Positions 17,469-25,376 are shown, numbered from the stretch's first letter. The stretch: DNA of 38,556 nucleotides from an uncultured Porphyromonadaceae bacterium (GCA_947177405.1 CAMWUJ010000027.1:1-38556), one strand, 5' to 3'. Translations and numbers: made by a program. The notes: generated by a model not told the origin, from the sequence alone.

Positions 17469-17855
17469 ATGAAAAGAATCCTGATCATATTATCATTTAC
17501 AATTGTGGCTCTCATTGCAAATGCAAAACCACCTCAAATATCGGTGGAACAGTTCTTTGACGGACGTTATAACAAAGAGAAAACCGTAAGCACTTTCTTT
17601 TCAAAAGATAACGGAGAATATTTTCGGATATTGAAGGTTAATAATAATCCTACGATAGTGAAAAAAATCTTCGAAACGCTTGGTAAGGATAGAGCAAAAG
17701 CCACAAGATTTTTCGAGCATACCGGAGAGGGAGGTAAATCAGTGATTGTGAAGATTACCAACAATGGAGAGACAATCGACGTAGGCTTTCAGCAAGACCC
17801 TTCCGGACGTAATGCCTCCCTTTTTATAAAAGGATTAGAGAAGGCTTTCAAATAA
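17469..17855 (+). CDS. Small secreted protein in ECF sigma operon
   Basis: I do not recognise this 128-residue family with certainty. A signal peptide is likely cut after ANA (residue 19). The mature part is small and basic, with SVEQFFDGRYNKEKTVSTFF near its start and a C-terminal SLFIKGLEKAF helix. The alternating pattern suggests an alpha/beta periplasmic domain, perhaps related to the DUF4252/DUF6108-type proteins found near sigma/anti-sigma pairs in Bacteroidales. It sits 12 bp after the anti-sigma-like gene and 28 bp before the barrel gene, so it may take part in sensing or relaying the signal. No Cys residues are present. Confidence 0.75.
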   Translation: MKRILIILSFTIVALIANAKPPQISVEQFFDGRYNKEKTVSTFFSKDNGEYFRILKVNNNPTIVKKIFETLGKDRAKATRFFEHTGEGGKSVIVKITNNGETIDVGFQQDPSGRNASLFIKGLEKAFK

Positions 17856-17883
17856 TCAAACTTAACTCATAAATCTGATAAAT

Positions 17884-20022
17884 ATGAAAAAAATATTCAT
17901 GCTGCTTTTCGAAGTGGCAGCCCTCCCTATGTGCCTATATGCCGAAGAGACAAACGATTCCATCCTTTCTAAATGGGAGAAGGAATTTGAACTCAACGAA
18001 GTTGTTGTCGTGGCAAACCGACCTGTATTTAAACAGGATCCCGACCGAATAGTATATATGACAAAAAACGATCCTTATGCCATGGGGCTCAACGGAGTGC
18101 AGATCCTCGACCGTATTCCACGTGTCTCCGTAACCAACGACCTGGTTAGCGTAGCCGGTAAATCCGCAGTAAAATATATCATTGACGGACACTTGCTGGA
18201 AATGCCCGATGAGGCCATTTCCCTTCGATTGAAAAATCTACAGTCATCGGGGATAGAAAAAATCGAGCTTCTCACCACACCTCCCGCTAAATATGCAGCA
18301 GCTACAAATGTGGCCTATATCAGTATTACAACCCGAAACGAGTCGCTTGGATCAAGAGGAAACCTATGGGGGAATGGAACGCTGCGTGAGGATTTCAGCT
18401 ATCTGTTGGGAGGAAATATAAGCCATACCACCCGAAAAGTAGAATTATCTGTTGATGCAAGCTGGCAGGATATAAATGGGATAAACGACCTTTACAGGAC
18501 GTATTCATTCTCCGATTATATCCGTACTTCCGACCGCACAAACCGGTTCAGAAACCGCACTTTGGGTGCTAACGGACTCTTCAAGTATAAATTTAACAAT
18601 CGACTCAGTGCAGGTTCTATTGTGAATTTCAGCATGATGCGTCTTAAAAGCAGTATCCTTGATGAGACAGTTGACAACGGGATTTTCTCTTTCTCAGAGA
18701 ATGAATCTCCGTCACGTCCGAACAATGCGATAACTCTGACAGCCTTCGGTGATTGGGCTTTAGACAGTAAGGGGAAGATGTTGAGCATGACATATAACTT
18801 CTTTAACCGTCATACCCATTCGTTCTCAGATGTAACTACTTGGGAGGATGAAAACAGCGGTTCCAGACTCATTGATGAAGGGTCCAATAAATATAGAATA
18901 CACTCCGTGAAGCTGGATGCAGCGTTACCTTTTTCTTCATTTAGAATGGATGCCGGAATTTCTTATACCGGGGTTAGCAACCATACTGATTTGCATATCA
19001 ATGACTTCATTGCAGGGGAGTGGGTAAATAACACACTCCAGAGCAACACTTTTCATTATGATGAGAGAACCGCTGCTGCGTATGTCAGCGCAGAGAAAAA
19101 TTTCTCGAACAGTTTCTTTGGCAAACTCGGACTGAGATATGAACACACCGATGTCAAGGGTGTTCAACTTATTGGAAATTTGAGTAATAATAAGAGGTAT
19201 GGGTATCTATTTCCATCTTTAAATCTCAGCTGGAACAAACCTGATGTCGGGCGGGTCACAATGTCTTATTCTATGGGAATCACGCGCCCTAACTTCAACG
19301 ATCTCAATCCTTTCAGATATTATACCACTGTAAGTGATTATTTCTCCGGTAATCCCGATCTTGATCCGAGCATATCGCATAATGCGGAGATAAACTATAG
19401 TTTCAAGGGTCTTTATGCAGTATTGTACAATTCTTATAATCACAATGCCATAGGAAATATTACACGTTTTAATCCTGACGGTAGCCAATACACTCTTCCG
19501 GAAAACTGTATGAATACCAACAAAACAGGTATTTATGTATCATACAATCGTTCCCTATTCTCATGGTGGAATATGAAAATCGGTGGGGAGGTGTTCTATT
19601 CACTGGCAGAATCTAAAATCTCTGATTTCAAAGAGGGGAATGATCATGGCTGGAGCGGAAAGCTTGAGCTTAATACATCGTGGATGCTCACCAGGCAGAA
19701 AACACTGATACTTAATCTGCGAGTCAGTCATTATTTCCCGTGGCGGGATAGGATGATACATTACTCTTCCATATCATTGATAGGTTGTGACCTACGTTAT
19801 GCTTTGCTAAATAATAGGCTGAATCTCGCGCTTTCCGTAAATGATCCTTTTGGATGGAACATCACAAAGTCCAAGGAGTATTATAAGGATTATGTAGTAA
19901 ATGCGCGGAATGATATTCATTCCCATGCTGTGACATTCAGGGTCTCATGGTCATTCGGAGGAAATAAAGTAAATAATGTCTATCGCGACAATAAGGAGAG
20001 AGAATCACGACGCACATATTAG
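17884..20022 (+). CDS. Outer-membrane beta-barrel protein (TonB-receptor-like, PF14905 type)
   Basis: This 712-residue protein has a signal peptide cut after LYA (residue 20) and a plug-like domain (~35-150) with VVVVANRPVF, VQILDRIPRVSV and IEKIELLTTPPAKYAA. A barrel of alternating strands then continues to the C terminus. It lacks the N-terminal carboxypeptidase-like extension and clear TonB box of SusC receptors, and resembles the outer-membrane beta-barrel family (PF14905), whose ligands are mostly unknown. It is the last gene of the sigma/anti-sigma operon, so it may be the sensor or the main output of that circuit. Unlike SusC genes it has no SusD partner. A GC-rich hairpin follows the stop. 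Confidence 0.85.
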   Translation: MKKIFMLLFEVAALPMCLYAEETNDSILSKWEKEFELNEVVVVANRPVFKQDPDRIVYMTKNDPYAMGLNGVQILDRIPRVSVTNDLVSVAGKSAVKYIIDGHLLEMPDEAISLRLKNLQSSGIEKIELLTTPPAKYAAATNVAYISITTRNESLGSRGNLWGNGTLREDFSYLLGGNISHTTRKVELSVDASWQDINGINDLYRTYSFSDYIRTSDRTNRFRNRTLGANGLFKYKFNNRLSAGSIVNFSMMRLKSSILDETVDNGIFSFSENESPSRPNNAITLTAFGDWALDSKGKMLSMTYNFFNRHTHSFSDVTTWEDENSGSRLIDEGSNKYRIHSVKLDAALPFSSFRMDAGISYTGVSNHTDLHINDFIAGEWVNNTLQSNTFHYDERTAAAYVSAEKNFSNSFFGKLGLRYEHTDVKGVQLIGNLSNNKRYGYLFPSLNLSWNKPDVGRVTMSYSMGITRPNFNDLNPFRYYTTVSDYFSGNPDLDPSISHNAEINYSFKGLYAVLYNSYNHNAIGNITRFNPDGSQYTLPENCMNTNKTGIYVSYNRSLFSWWNMKIGGEVFYSLAESKISDFKEGNDHGWSGKLELNTSWMLTRQKTLILNLRVSHYFPWRDRMIHYSSISLIGCDLRYALLNNRLNLALSVNDPFGWNITKSKEYYKDYVVNARNDIHSHAVTFRVSWSFGGNKVNNVYRDNKERESRRTY

Positions 20023-20043
20023 TTTAAGTTCCAATGCAAGAAG

Positions 20044-20072
20044 AGGGCTCCTCGGCAGTGATGTCTGGAGCC
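20044..20072 (+). terminator. Terminator of the ECF sigma operon
   Basis: gggctcc (20044-20050) pairs with ggagccc (20066-20072) across a 15-nt loop, followed by the T-rich aatttcttt. It lies 21 bp after the barrel gene's stop on the + strand. Confidence 0.6.
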
Positions 20073-20119
20073 CAATTTCTTTAGTCAATGGTGAATGTTG
20101 GATGAGAGCCAGTGATATA

Positions 20120-20581
20120 CTAAATTTGGACTTTCTTGATAAATTGGCCAAGGGTTGTACTTTGATTTGCGTACTTCTTATATTTCGCCTTTTGCTTCCT
20201 TACCTCTTCCTTCAACACAGTTTTACCTTTGGCAGTGTTTGGATCGATTCCTTTTAGAGGAAGTGTGCAGAAAAAAAGTGATTCTGCCATAGCTCCGTAT
20301 GCAGATACGAGATCTTCACGAGATTTCGAGGTGAGTTTCTCGTTACTTTTCTCATACTTGGCAATCACTTTCTTTAAGTTGTTGTTAAATTCATTTATCC
20401 CTTTTTCGCCTGCTAAATAAAATACAGGAAATTGTAATGCAAATTCGGAGATATATGAACAGAATTTGGTTGTTTCAGTCCCTGTTGACTTTTTTGAAGT
20501 GGTGCTGCTCTGGGCATGCATCTGCATGGAAGCCAGAAAGGCCACAAATACCACAATTAAGGTTGCTTTGATTGTTTTCAT
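20120..20581 (-). CDS. Small secreted protein, function unknown
   Basis: This 153-residue protein has a signal peptide cut after MHA (residue 23), a Ser/Thr/Lys-rich linker (SSTTSKKSTGTETTK), then a mostly helical domain with a basic C terminus (RKQKAKYKKYANQSTT). The two Cys in the mature part (SYISEF and FFCTLPL regions) could form a disulphide. I recognise no family. It is monocistronic and converges on the sigma operon. Its likely promoter -7 box TATTTTTG is at 20710-20703, and three phased TCGA repeats lie just upstream of the -33 position, suggesting activator control. Confidence 0.75.
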   Translation of the reverse strand: MKTIKATLIVVFVAFLASMQMHAQSSTTSKKSTGTETTKFCSYISEFALQFPVFYLAGEKGINEFNNNLKKVIAKYEKSNEKLTSKSREDLVSAYGAMAESLFFCTLPLKGIDPNTAKGKTVLKEEVRKQKAKYKKYANQSTTLGQFIKKVQI

Positions 20582-20702
20582 AAATTGTAATTTGTTGATA
20601 TAATTGGTTATAAAAAATGATTAATAAGAGTCCCGTTGAAATCCTTAATAACTTTAAGATATTACTGATTTAAACCACTCAATCAATTAATTGAATTTCT
20701 CA

Positions 20703-20710
20703 CAAAAATA
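20703..20710 (-). promoter_or_regulatory. -7 box for the 20120-20581 gene
   Basis: On the minus strand this reads TATTTTTG, a full -7 consensus, about 120 nt before the ATG at 20581. No TTTG is present at the -33 position, so the promoter probably needs an activator. Confidence 0.45.
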
Positions 20711-20730
20711 TAAAAAAAATTACTACTTAA

Positions 20731-20760
20731 AACTTATCGAACCAAATCGAACCAAATCGA
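20731..20760. repeat. 10-bp phased tandem repeat, possible activator site
   Basis: accaaatcga occurs twice in exact tandem (20741-20760), preceded by a related aacttatcga (20731-20740). TCGA thus recurs every 10 bp, one helical turn, and lies just upstream of the minus-strand -33 position. This spacing is typical of direct-repeat binding sites for a response regulator or AraC-type protein; the protein is not identified. Confidence 0.55.
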
Positions 20761-20797
20761 ATCGGAAAAAGAATATAGACTGCCGCTTGATGACATT

Positions 20798-20823
20798 TAT
20801 ATTATCATTGAGACGGTAATATA
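20798..20823. promoter_or_regulatory. Imperfect palindrome, candidate MarR operator
   Basis: TATATTATC (20798-20806) and GGTAATATA (20815-20823) are inverted repeats with one mismatch and an 8-nt centre. It sits about 60 bp upstream of the MarR start, just before the predicted -33 element. MarR proteins bind such palindromes and usually repress their own gene. Binding is inferred only. Confidence 0.4.
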
Positions 20824-20884
20824 GAGCTGTGATAATAATAGTTGCATACTCAACCATTTTTTATTTTGTGTGTTATAATGATGT

Positions 20885-21316
20885 ATGAAGAATGAAAAGG
20901 CACATATCGATTCACCGGCCTTAGGGTGCAAGATTGGAAGAGCATACCAGATATTGCTAAGTCATCTTGCTTCCGCGCTTAAGAAAGCCGGCCTGAATAT
21001 CACCACGAGCGAGTATCTGGTGCTTCGGGCGGTATATTCCAAAGAAGGTATGCAGCAATGCGAGATTGCCGATATGGTAGGAAAGGATAAGGCTGCGATA
21101 TGTCGCTGTGTAGCAGGACTTGTGAAAAAAGAGTTGCTCGCAGTTGAGGCTATCAGTCATAAATGTCTCAGAGTTTATCTTACCGAAAAATCACGGAAGA
21201 TGGAAGCGGGAATAATGGAAGTAGCAACCCTACGGCACAAAGCGCTCGAAGATATCACCACTCCGGGAGAACTTCAAATATTTACTCATATACTTGATAA
21301 CATTATAGCCACATGA
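20885..21316 (+). CDS. MarR-family transcriptional regulator
   Basis: This 143-residue protein has the MarR winged-helix layout: dimerisation helices at both ends, a recognition region QCEIADMVGKDKAAICRCVAGLVKK (~residues 50-75) and a wing before LRVYLTEKSRKM. It is rich in Cys (C15, C51, C68, C70, C88). Cys15 stands where Bacillus subtilis OhrR has its peroxide-sensing Cys15, so redox sensing is plausible. It heads a + strand run of thiol- and flavin-based enzymes at 21376-23791, with a 59-bp gap to the next gene, and probably represses them. A palindrome at 20798-20823 is a candidate operator. Confidence 0.88.
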   Translation: MKNEKAHIDSPALGCKIGRAYQILLSHLASALKKAGLNITTSEYLVLRAVYSKEGMQQCEIADMVGKDKAAICRCVAGLVKKELLAVEAISHKCLRVYLTEKSRKMEAGIMEVATLRHKALEDITTPGELQIFTHILDNIIAT

Positions 21317-21375
21317 TAATCACACAGTCTTAAATAAAACAATTATACAATCTTAAATAAAGAAAGGAAAACACA

Positions 21376-22083
21376 ATGATTACACTCACAATTTGGTCTG
21401 ATTTTGCATGCCCGTATTGTTATATCGGGGAGACACGCCTTGAAAAGGCTATCGAAGAACTTGGTGTAAAGGATGATGTGCAGATAGATTATAGAGCTTT
21501 TGAGCTTGATCCTACAGCATCAAGGGAAGTGGTTTCTTCCACTCCCGATCGTTTTGCAAAGAAGTATCGTTTGTCGATCGAAGACGCAAAGGCGCAGATT
21601 GAACAGATCTCTTCGCTCGGACGTGAGCTTGGCATCGACTTTAATTATGCCACTACCCAATATTCCAATACCCGCGATGCTCACCGCCTGATGAAACTCG
21701 CTGAAGCAAAATACGATAGATCCACCGTGGCGCGTCTCAATGAACTGCTTTTTAAAGCCTATTTTGTAGAAAATCTGGTATTAGCCGATCATGCAGTCCT
21801 TCTCGCTAAGGCCATTGAAGCCGGGATGAAGGAAGAGGAGGTTAAGGAAGTGCTCGACTCTGATAAATATGATGATGAGGTGCGCTTCGATGAACGCGAG
21901 GCAATGATGCGTGGTGTGCATGGCGTGCCTTATATCGTTTTCAATGGTGATTTTGCCGTCCCCGGAGCCTTGACTCTCGATGGGTTTAAGTCCGCACTCG
22001 AACGCACCATGAAGAAAGTGAAAGATAGCCAGCCCGGGGAACGCGCTCACCAGTGTGGTCCCGACGGATGTGAACTTCTTTAA
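21376..22083 (+). CDS. DsbA-family oxidoreductase, FrnE-like
   Basis: The 235-residue protein is a cytoplasmic thioredoxin-fold oxidoreductase: there is no signal peptide. The active-site CPYC is at residues 12-15 in WSDFACPYCYIG, and the cis-Pro loop is in GVPYIVFNG near residue 190. A second pair near the C terminus, CGPDGC, is a CX4C motif. The combination of N-terminal CX2C and C-terminal CX4C is the signature of FrnE, a disulphide isomerase linked to oxidative stress in Deinococcus radiodurans. It follows the MarR gene and precedes the hydrolase by ~20 bp. An AAAGGA ribosome-binding site lies before its ATG. Confidence 0.88.
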   Translation: MITLTIWSDFACPYCYIGETRLEKAIEELGVKDDVQIDYRAFELDPTASREVVSSTPDRFAKKYRLSIEDAKAQIEQISSLGRELGIDFNYATTQYSNTRDAHRLMKLAEAKYDRSTVARLNELLFKAYFVENLVLADHAVLLAKAIEAGMKEEEVKEVLDSDKYDDEVRFDEREAMMRGVHGVPYIVFNGDFAVPGALTLDGFKSALERTMKKVKDSQPGERAHQCGPDGCELL

Positions 22084-22102
22084 CAAATTAAAGATAAGAG
22101 TT

Positions 22103-22726
22103 ATGATACGCGAACTTCAGGTACAAGGTGTTTTCGCTGAAAACACCTATTTTTATATCGATGCCCATACTAAATCGGGCTTTCTGATTGATCCCGGGGC
22201 TCAGGCCGGGTTGATATATGATGTGATTAACCGTAACGGTTGGACTATTGAGAAAATTCTGCTCACCCATGGCCATTTCGACCACATGGGAGCTGCCGAA
22301 CTGCTGCGCGAGAAATTAGTGGCTCCGATATATATATATTCTTCTGATGCACGCTATCTTACTGATCCATATCTGAATTTGAGTGCAAATTCGGGAAGTC
22401 CGATCACTGTGCCTCATTACGAAGAACTATACGATGGGGAGATAATACGGTTAAAAGCCAACTCGGGATTCTATCTGAAGGTGATCCATACTCCCGGACA
22501 TACACCGGGATCCGTTACATTCTACGCACCGGAGGAGAACGCGGCATTTGTGGGTGACACACTTTATCAGCATGGACCTGGACTGACAAATTTCCCGGGA
22601 GGAAACCGCCGTGAATTGGAGGAATCAATAATACACAAAATTCTGACATTGCCCGACGACACTGTGCTTCTCTCAGGACACTCCTCTCCTATAACTGTGG
22701 CCCAGGAAAAACAGTTGTTACTATAA
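22103..22726 (+). CDS. Metallo-beta-lactamase-fold hydrolase (glyoxalase II-like)
   Basis: This 207-residue enzyme has the metal-binding HxHxDH motif in THGHFDHMG (residues 55-61), a second metal ligand in HTPGHTPGS, an Asp ligand in FVGDTLY and a final His in LSGHSSPIT. These are the ligands of glyoxalase II-like hydrolases, which cleave thioesters such as S-lactoylglutathione or related adducts. The substrate is not defined by sequence. The ATG at 22103 (MIRELQVQG) is preferred over an upstream one at 22055 that would overlap the DsbA-family gene. It lies between FrnE-like and flavin reductase genes, consistent with detoxification of electrophile adducts. Confidence 0.85.
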   Translation: MIRELQVQGVFAENTYFYIDAHTKSGFLIDPGAQAGLIYDVINRNGWTIEKILLTHGHFDHMGAAELLREKLVAPIYIYSSDARYLTDPYLNLSANSGSPITVPHYEELYDGEIIRLKANSGFYLKVIHTPGHTPGSVTFYAPEENAAFVGDTLYQHGPGLTNFPGGNRRELEESIIHKILTLPDDTVLLSGHSSPITVAQEKQLLL

Positions 22727-22741
22727 TTCTTACAACTTGAA

Positions 22742-23791
22742 ATGGAAAAAACAATTATATTCACTCCAATGGAGATGGGGAGCATTACGGCAAAAAACAG
22801 GATTATACGTAGTGCAACCAATGATCATCTCGGTAACATTGATGGTACGGTCAGTGACGCAGAGATTACAATGTATGACACCTTAGCTTCTAATAATATC
22901 GGCACAATCATCACCGGTCATATGAGCGTGGCTCCGGATCTGACACTGAGGGCAGACGAGGCGCAGCTGTCAATAGGTGATGATAGTTTTATTCCCGGAC
23001 TCCGGCGCATTGCAACAAAGATTCATGAGTATGATTCGATTGCGCTGGCTCAGATTTCGCTTGCCGGTCCCAAGGGGTTAAACCCATTCGACTTCAATAC
23101 ATTGACTACAACAGAGATGGAGCAGATACGAGATTGGTTTATCGCTGCCGCCCGGCGTGCTGAAGAATCCGGATTTGATGGTGTTCAGGTGCATCTTGCG
23201 CATTGGTATCTGCTCCAGGCGGTGTTGAATGTAGATATAAATCACCGTACTGACAAGTATGGAGGAAGTGACGAAAATTGTCTGCGGTTGCCTTTGGAAA
23301 TTGTAGAGGGGATTAGAAAGAGTTGTCACAAAGACTTTATCCTTACTGTAAAGATGAATGCCCATAACACTCTTTCCGGAGAGAACGACGGTGATCTTCT
23401 TGCCTATTATGCCACCGGGCTAACAGAGGCGGGAGCAGATCTTGTGGAATTAAGCGGTGCAGACTTCAGCCGAAAAGATAGAAAGGCAGAACTATACTAT
23501 CTTGAGGAAGCCAGAAAGCTTAAAAATCGTCATCCAGAAATTAAGATGTCTCTTGTTGGTGGTATATTCAGTAAAGATACTATTGAAAAGGCATTGGAAG
23601 TGACCGAATTTGCATCTCTTTCCAGAACCTTGCTTACCCAACCGGACTTTATCACAAGGATGAAAAAGGGGGAGGAAAGCAAATCGAGGTGTATTCATTG
23701 CAACAAATGCTTTGAGATATTTGCCACCAAGTATGAGCGTTGTGTATTTGGTCCGGTAATTCCCAAACTTGAGGAGACCTTCGGAAAATAA
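22742..23791 (+). CDS. NADH:flavin oxidoreductase, Old Yellow Enzyme type
   Basis: The 349-residue protein is a TIM-barrel FMN enzyme. FTPMEMGSITAKNRIIRSA begins the barrel, HLAHWYLLQAVLN and NHRTDKYGGS match the conserved OYE segment with its substrate-binding His, and LVGGIF and SLSRTLL close the barrel. After the barrel comes CIHCNKCF and a fourth Cys ten residues on, a CX2CX2CX10C cluster resembling the 4Fe-4S site of 2,4-dienoyl-CoA reductases (CX2CX3CX11C), but the flavodoxin/NADPH domain of those enzymes is absent. It probably reduces alkenes, enals or nitro compounds using NAD(P)H via a separate electron donor. It is the last gene of the MarR cluster, ending before a repeat-rich region. 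Confidence 0.88.
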   Translation: MEKTIIFTPMEMGSITAKNRIIRSATNDHLGNIDGTVSDAEITMYDTLASNNIGTIITGHMSVAPDLTLRADEAQLSIGDDSFIPGLRRIATKIHEYDSIALAQISLAGPKGLNPFDFNTLTTTEMEQIRDWFIAAARRAEESGFDGVQVHLAHWYLLQAVLNVDINHRTDKYGGSDENCLRLPLEIVEGIRKSCHKDFILTVKMNAHNTLSGENDGDLLAYYATGLTEAGADLVELSGADFSRKDRKAELYYLEEARKLKNRHPEIKMSLVGGIFSKDTIEKALEVTEFASLSRTLLTQPDFITRMKKGEESKSRCIHCNKCFEIFATKYERCVFGPVIPKLEETFGK

Positions 23792-23816
23792 TTTATTAGC
23801 AGTAGATTATTATATT

Positions 23817-23863
23817 GACAGGAGGACGGGAGGATAAGAATATCTACTCCCGCGTCTCCTGTT
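23817..23863 (+). terminator. Long interrupted hairpin after the MarR gene set
   Basis: GACAGGAG (23817-23824) pairs with CTCCTGTT (23856-23863), CGGGAG (23827-23832) pairs with CTCCCG (23847-23852), and GATA (23833-23836) pairs with TATC (23841-23844) around a 4-nt loop. A TTCTCTTGTCTTT stretch follows. It sits 26 bp after the reductase stop, so it likely ends that transcript. Confidence 0.55.
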
Positions 23864-24067
23864 CTCTTGTCTTTAATATTGAGATGATGATATCTCCTGT
23901 CTGGATTAATGGGAATTGTAGTGGCACGTAACTAATATTTTCTTGACGGGAGAACAGGAGAACAGACGATTCTGTGCATAAGATTCTGATGGGGGAACAG
24001 GAGCAACAGGAGATGTATAATAAGATGATAGTGAGGTTAACGCCATTCCTTATATAACTGAGAAGAT

Positions 24068-24109
24068 CATTATGCGATTTGCATTATTCGATTCGCATTA
24101 TGCGATTTG
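24068..24109. repeat. Three tandem 14-bp iterons at an ATPase promoter
   Basis: CATTATGCGATTTG at 24068-24081 and 24096-24109 are identical. The unit between them, CATTATTCGATTCG at 24082-24095, differs at two positions. The three copies are directly abutted. The TTTG at the end of the third is the -33 box of the promoter at 24106-24137, so any protein bound to the iterons would cover the promoter. Confidence 0.8.
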
Positions 24110-24137
24110 AATAATTCAAAATTAATAATTATATTTG
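24106..24137 (+). promoter_or_regulatory. Bacteroidetes promoter for the ATPase gene
   Basis: TTTG (24106-24109), a 20-nt spacer and TATATTTG (24130-24137) match the consensus fully. Transcription should begin near 24144, giving a leader of about 16 nt before the ATG at 24160. The -33 box is part of the third iteron. Confidence 0.75.
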
Positions 24138-24159
24138 TAGGCAAACAATGTGATTAATT

Positions 24160-25317
24160 ATGGATAGACCGCATAATCCTTTTATATTGGGACATAGAAT
24201 CAGCCGACCATATTTCTGCGACCGGATTGAGGAGCAGAGGAATCTTACATCTGCTGTCTTGAACGGTAGAAATGTGGTGATGATATCTCCACGCAGAATG
24301 GGGAAGACTTCTCTCATTTATATCTCACTCCATGAATCTAAGGAGATTGATAAAGATTATATCACATTTTTCTTAGACATCCTACAGACTAATTCTCTTA
24401 GCGAATTCACATATCTTCTCGGCAAGGCGGTTTTTGACAAGCTATCATCCAAAAGTATTTCAAAGGTAAAAGGTTTTTTAGCTGCACTTAAATCTCTGAA
24501 AGGTACATTTGGTTTTGATCCTCTCACAGGATCGCCTACGTTCGACCTCCAGTTGGGTGATATAAAAAATCCGGAATATACTCTTGAAGAAATTTTCAAT
24601 TATATTGAAAAAAGTGAGAAAAATGTCATAATCATAGTTGACGAGTTTCAACAAATCACCAAATATCCCGAAAAGAATACAGAGGCTTTACTGCGGACAA
24701 ATATGCAACGTCTCACAAGGTCCTCATTTGTATTTGCCTGTAGCGAGCGAACACTTCTTCAAGAGATGTTTATCTCTTCAGCAAGACCTTTCTATAATAG
24801 TGCTGATATAATGCATATTGGGCCAATAGAGGAAGATGTATATGTGGACTTCGCATCCAAACTTTTTGAAGAAAGGGGAAAAAGCATAGATGAAGAATCT
24901 GTCAGATGGGTTTTCCATCTCTTTGATGGAAACACCTTTTATATGCAGCGAACAATGAACGGTGCGTTTGCTGATACCGATGCAGGGGAAAGATGTAACC
25001 ATGCTACACTGGTGCGATCTGTAAAAGCCATGATAGCCGCTAACGAAATAATTTATAGGGAAATTCTTTCAAATATATCTGTGGCACAGAAAGCAATACT
25101 ATTGGCTATTGCGCAGGAACGAAATGCCGTTAACCCCATGAGCAGTAGATTTATAAAAAAATACTCCCTTACTTCTGCAAGTTCGGTTCAAAGTGGCTTG
25201 ATTAAACTCATGAAAATGAGTCTTGTCTCTAAAACGGAAGGCATTTATAGTATAGCCGATCCTCTTCTAAGGATTTTTATTAATGAGCTATATTCCACTT
25301 CCGAATTGCCGGCATAA
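24160..25317 (+). CDS. P-loop ATPase (archaeal ATPase/STAND-like) with C-terminal winged helix
   Basis: This 385-residue protein has an N-terminal NPF(I)LGHRI motif and a Walker A site SPRRMGKTSL (residues 43-52), a Walker B VIIIVDEF (156-163) and a sensor-like VFACSERTLL (191-200). The C-terminal ~90 residues (SVAQKAILLAIAQERN to SIADPLLRIF) form a winged-helix-like domain. This is the layout of the archaeal ATPase/MNS-type STAND proteins common in Bacteroidetes, most of unknown function; some STAND ATPases act in signalling or defence. The gene is monocistronic or followed 59 bp later by the gene at 25377. Its promoter overlaps three 14-bp iterons. It looks AT-rich relative to its neighbours. 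Confidence 0.8.
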   Translation: MDRPHNPFILGHRISRPYFCDRIEEQRNLTSAVLNGRNVVMISPRRMGKTSLIYISLHESKEIDKDYITFFLDILQTNSLSEFTYLLGKAVFDKLSSKSISKVKGFLAALKSLKGTFGFDPLTGSPTFDLQLGDIKNPEYTLEEIFNYIEKSEKNVIIIVDEFQQITKYPEKNTEALLRTNMQRLTRSSFVFACSERTLLQEMFISSARPFYNSADIMHIGPIEEDVYVDFASKLFEERGKSIDEESVRWVFHLFDGNTFYMQRTMNGAFADTDAGERCNHATLVRSVKAMIAANEIIYREILSNISVAQKAILLAIAQERNAVNPMSSRFIKKYSLTSASSVQSGLIKLMKMSLVSKTEGIYSIADPLLRIFINELYSTSELPA

Positions 25318-25376
25318 TCTTTCTTATTCAACCGGTAAGTATGCTGCGGAGAAAATGAAATGTAAAACACAGATAT

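Larger units (their letters stand above)
20582..20884. other. Divergent regulatory region between secreted-protein gene and MarR gene
   Basis: This AT-rich 303-bp region holds a minus-strand -7 box (20703-20710), the 10-bp tandem repeats (20731-20760), an imperfect palindrome (20798-20823) and a near-consensus + strand promoter: TTG at 20842-20844 and TATTTTG at 20862-20868, one T short of consensus, spacer 17. I see no gene in it. Confidence 0.6.
23792..24159. other. Repeat-rich intergenic region (368 bp)
   Basis: No gene is seen here. It holds a hairpin at 23817-23863, six copies of the heptamer ACAGGAG on both strands (starts 23818, 23954, 23997, 24006 on +; 23856, 23894 on minus), three 14-bp iterons (24068-24109) and a consensus promoter (24106-24137). 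Confidence 0.75.

Noticed and set aside
24068..24109. Iterons as a replication origin or CRISPR-like repeats
   Set aside because: The copies are abutted without spacers, only three in number, and end exactly in a promoter element; no replication initiator gene is nearby.
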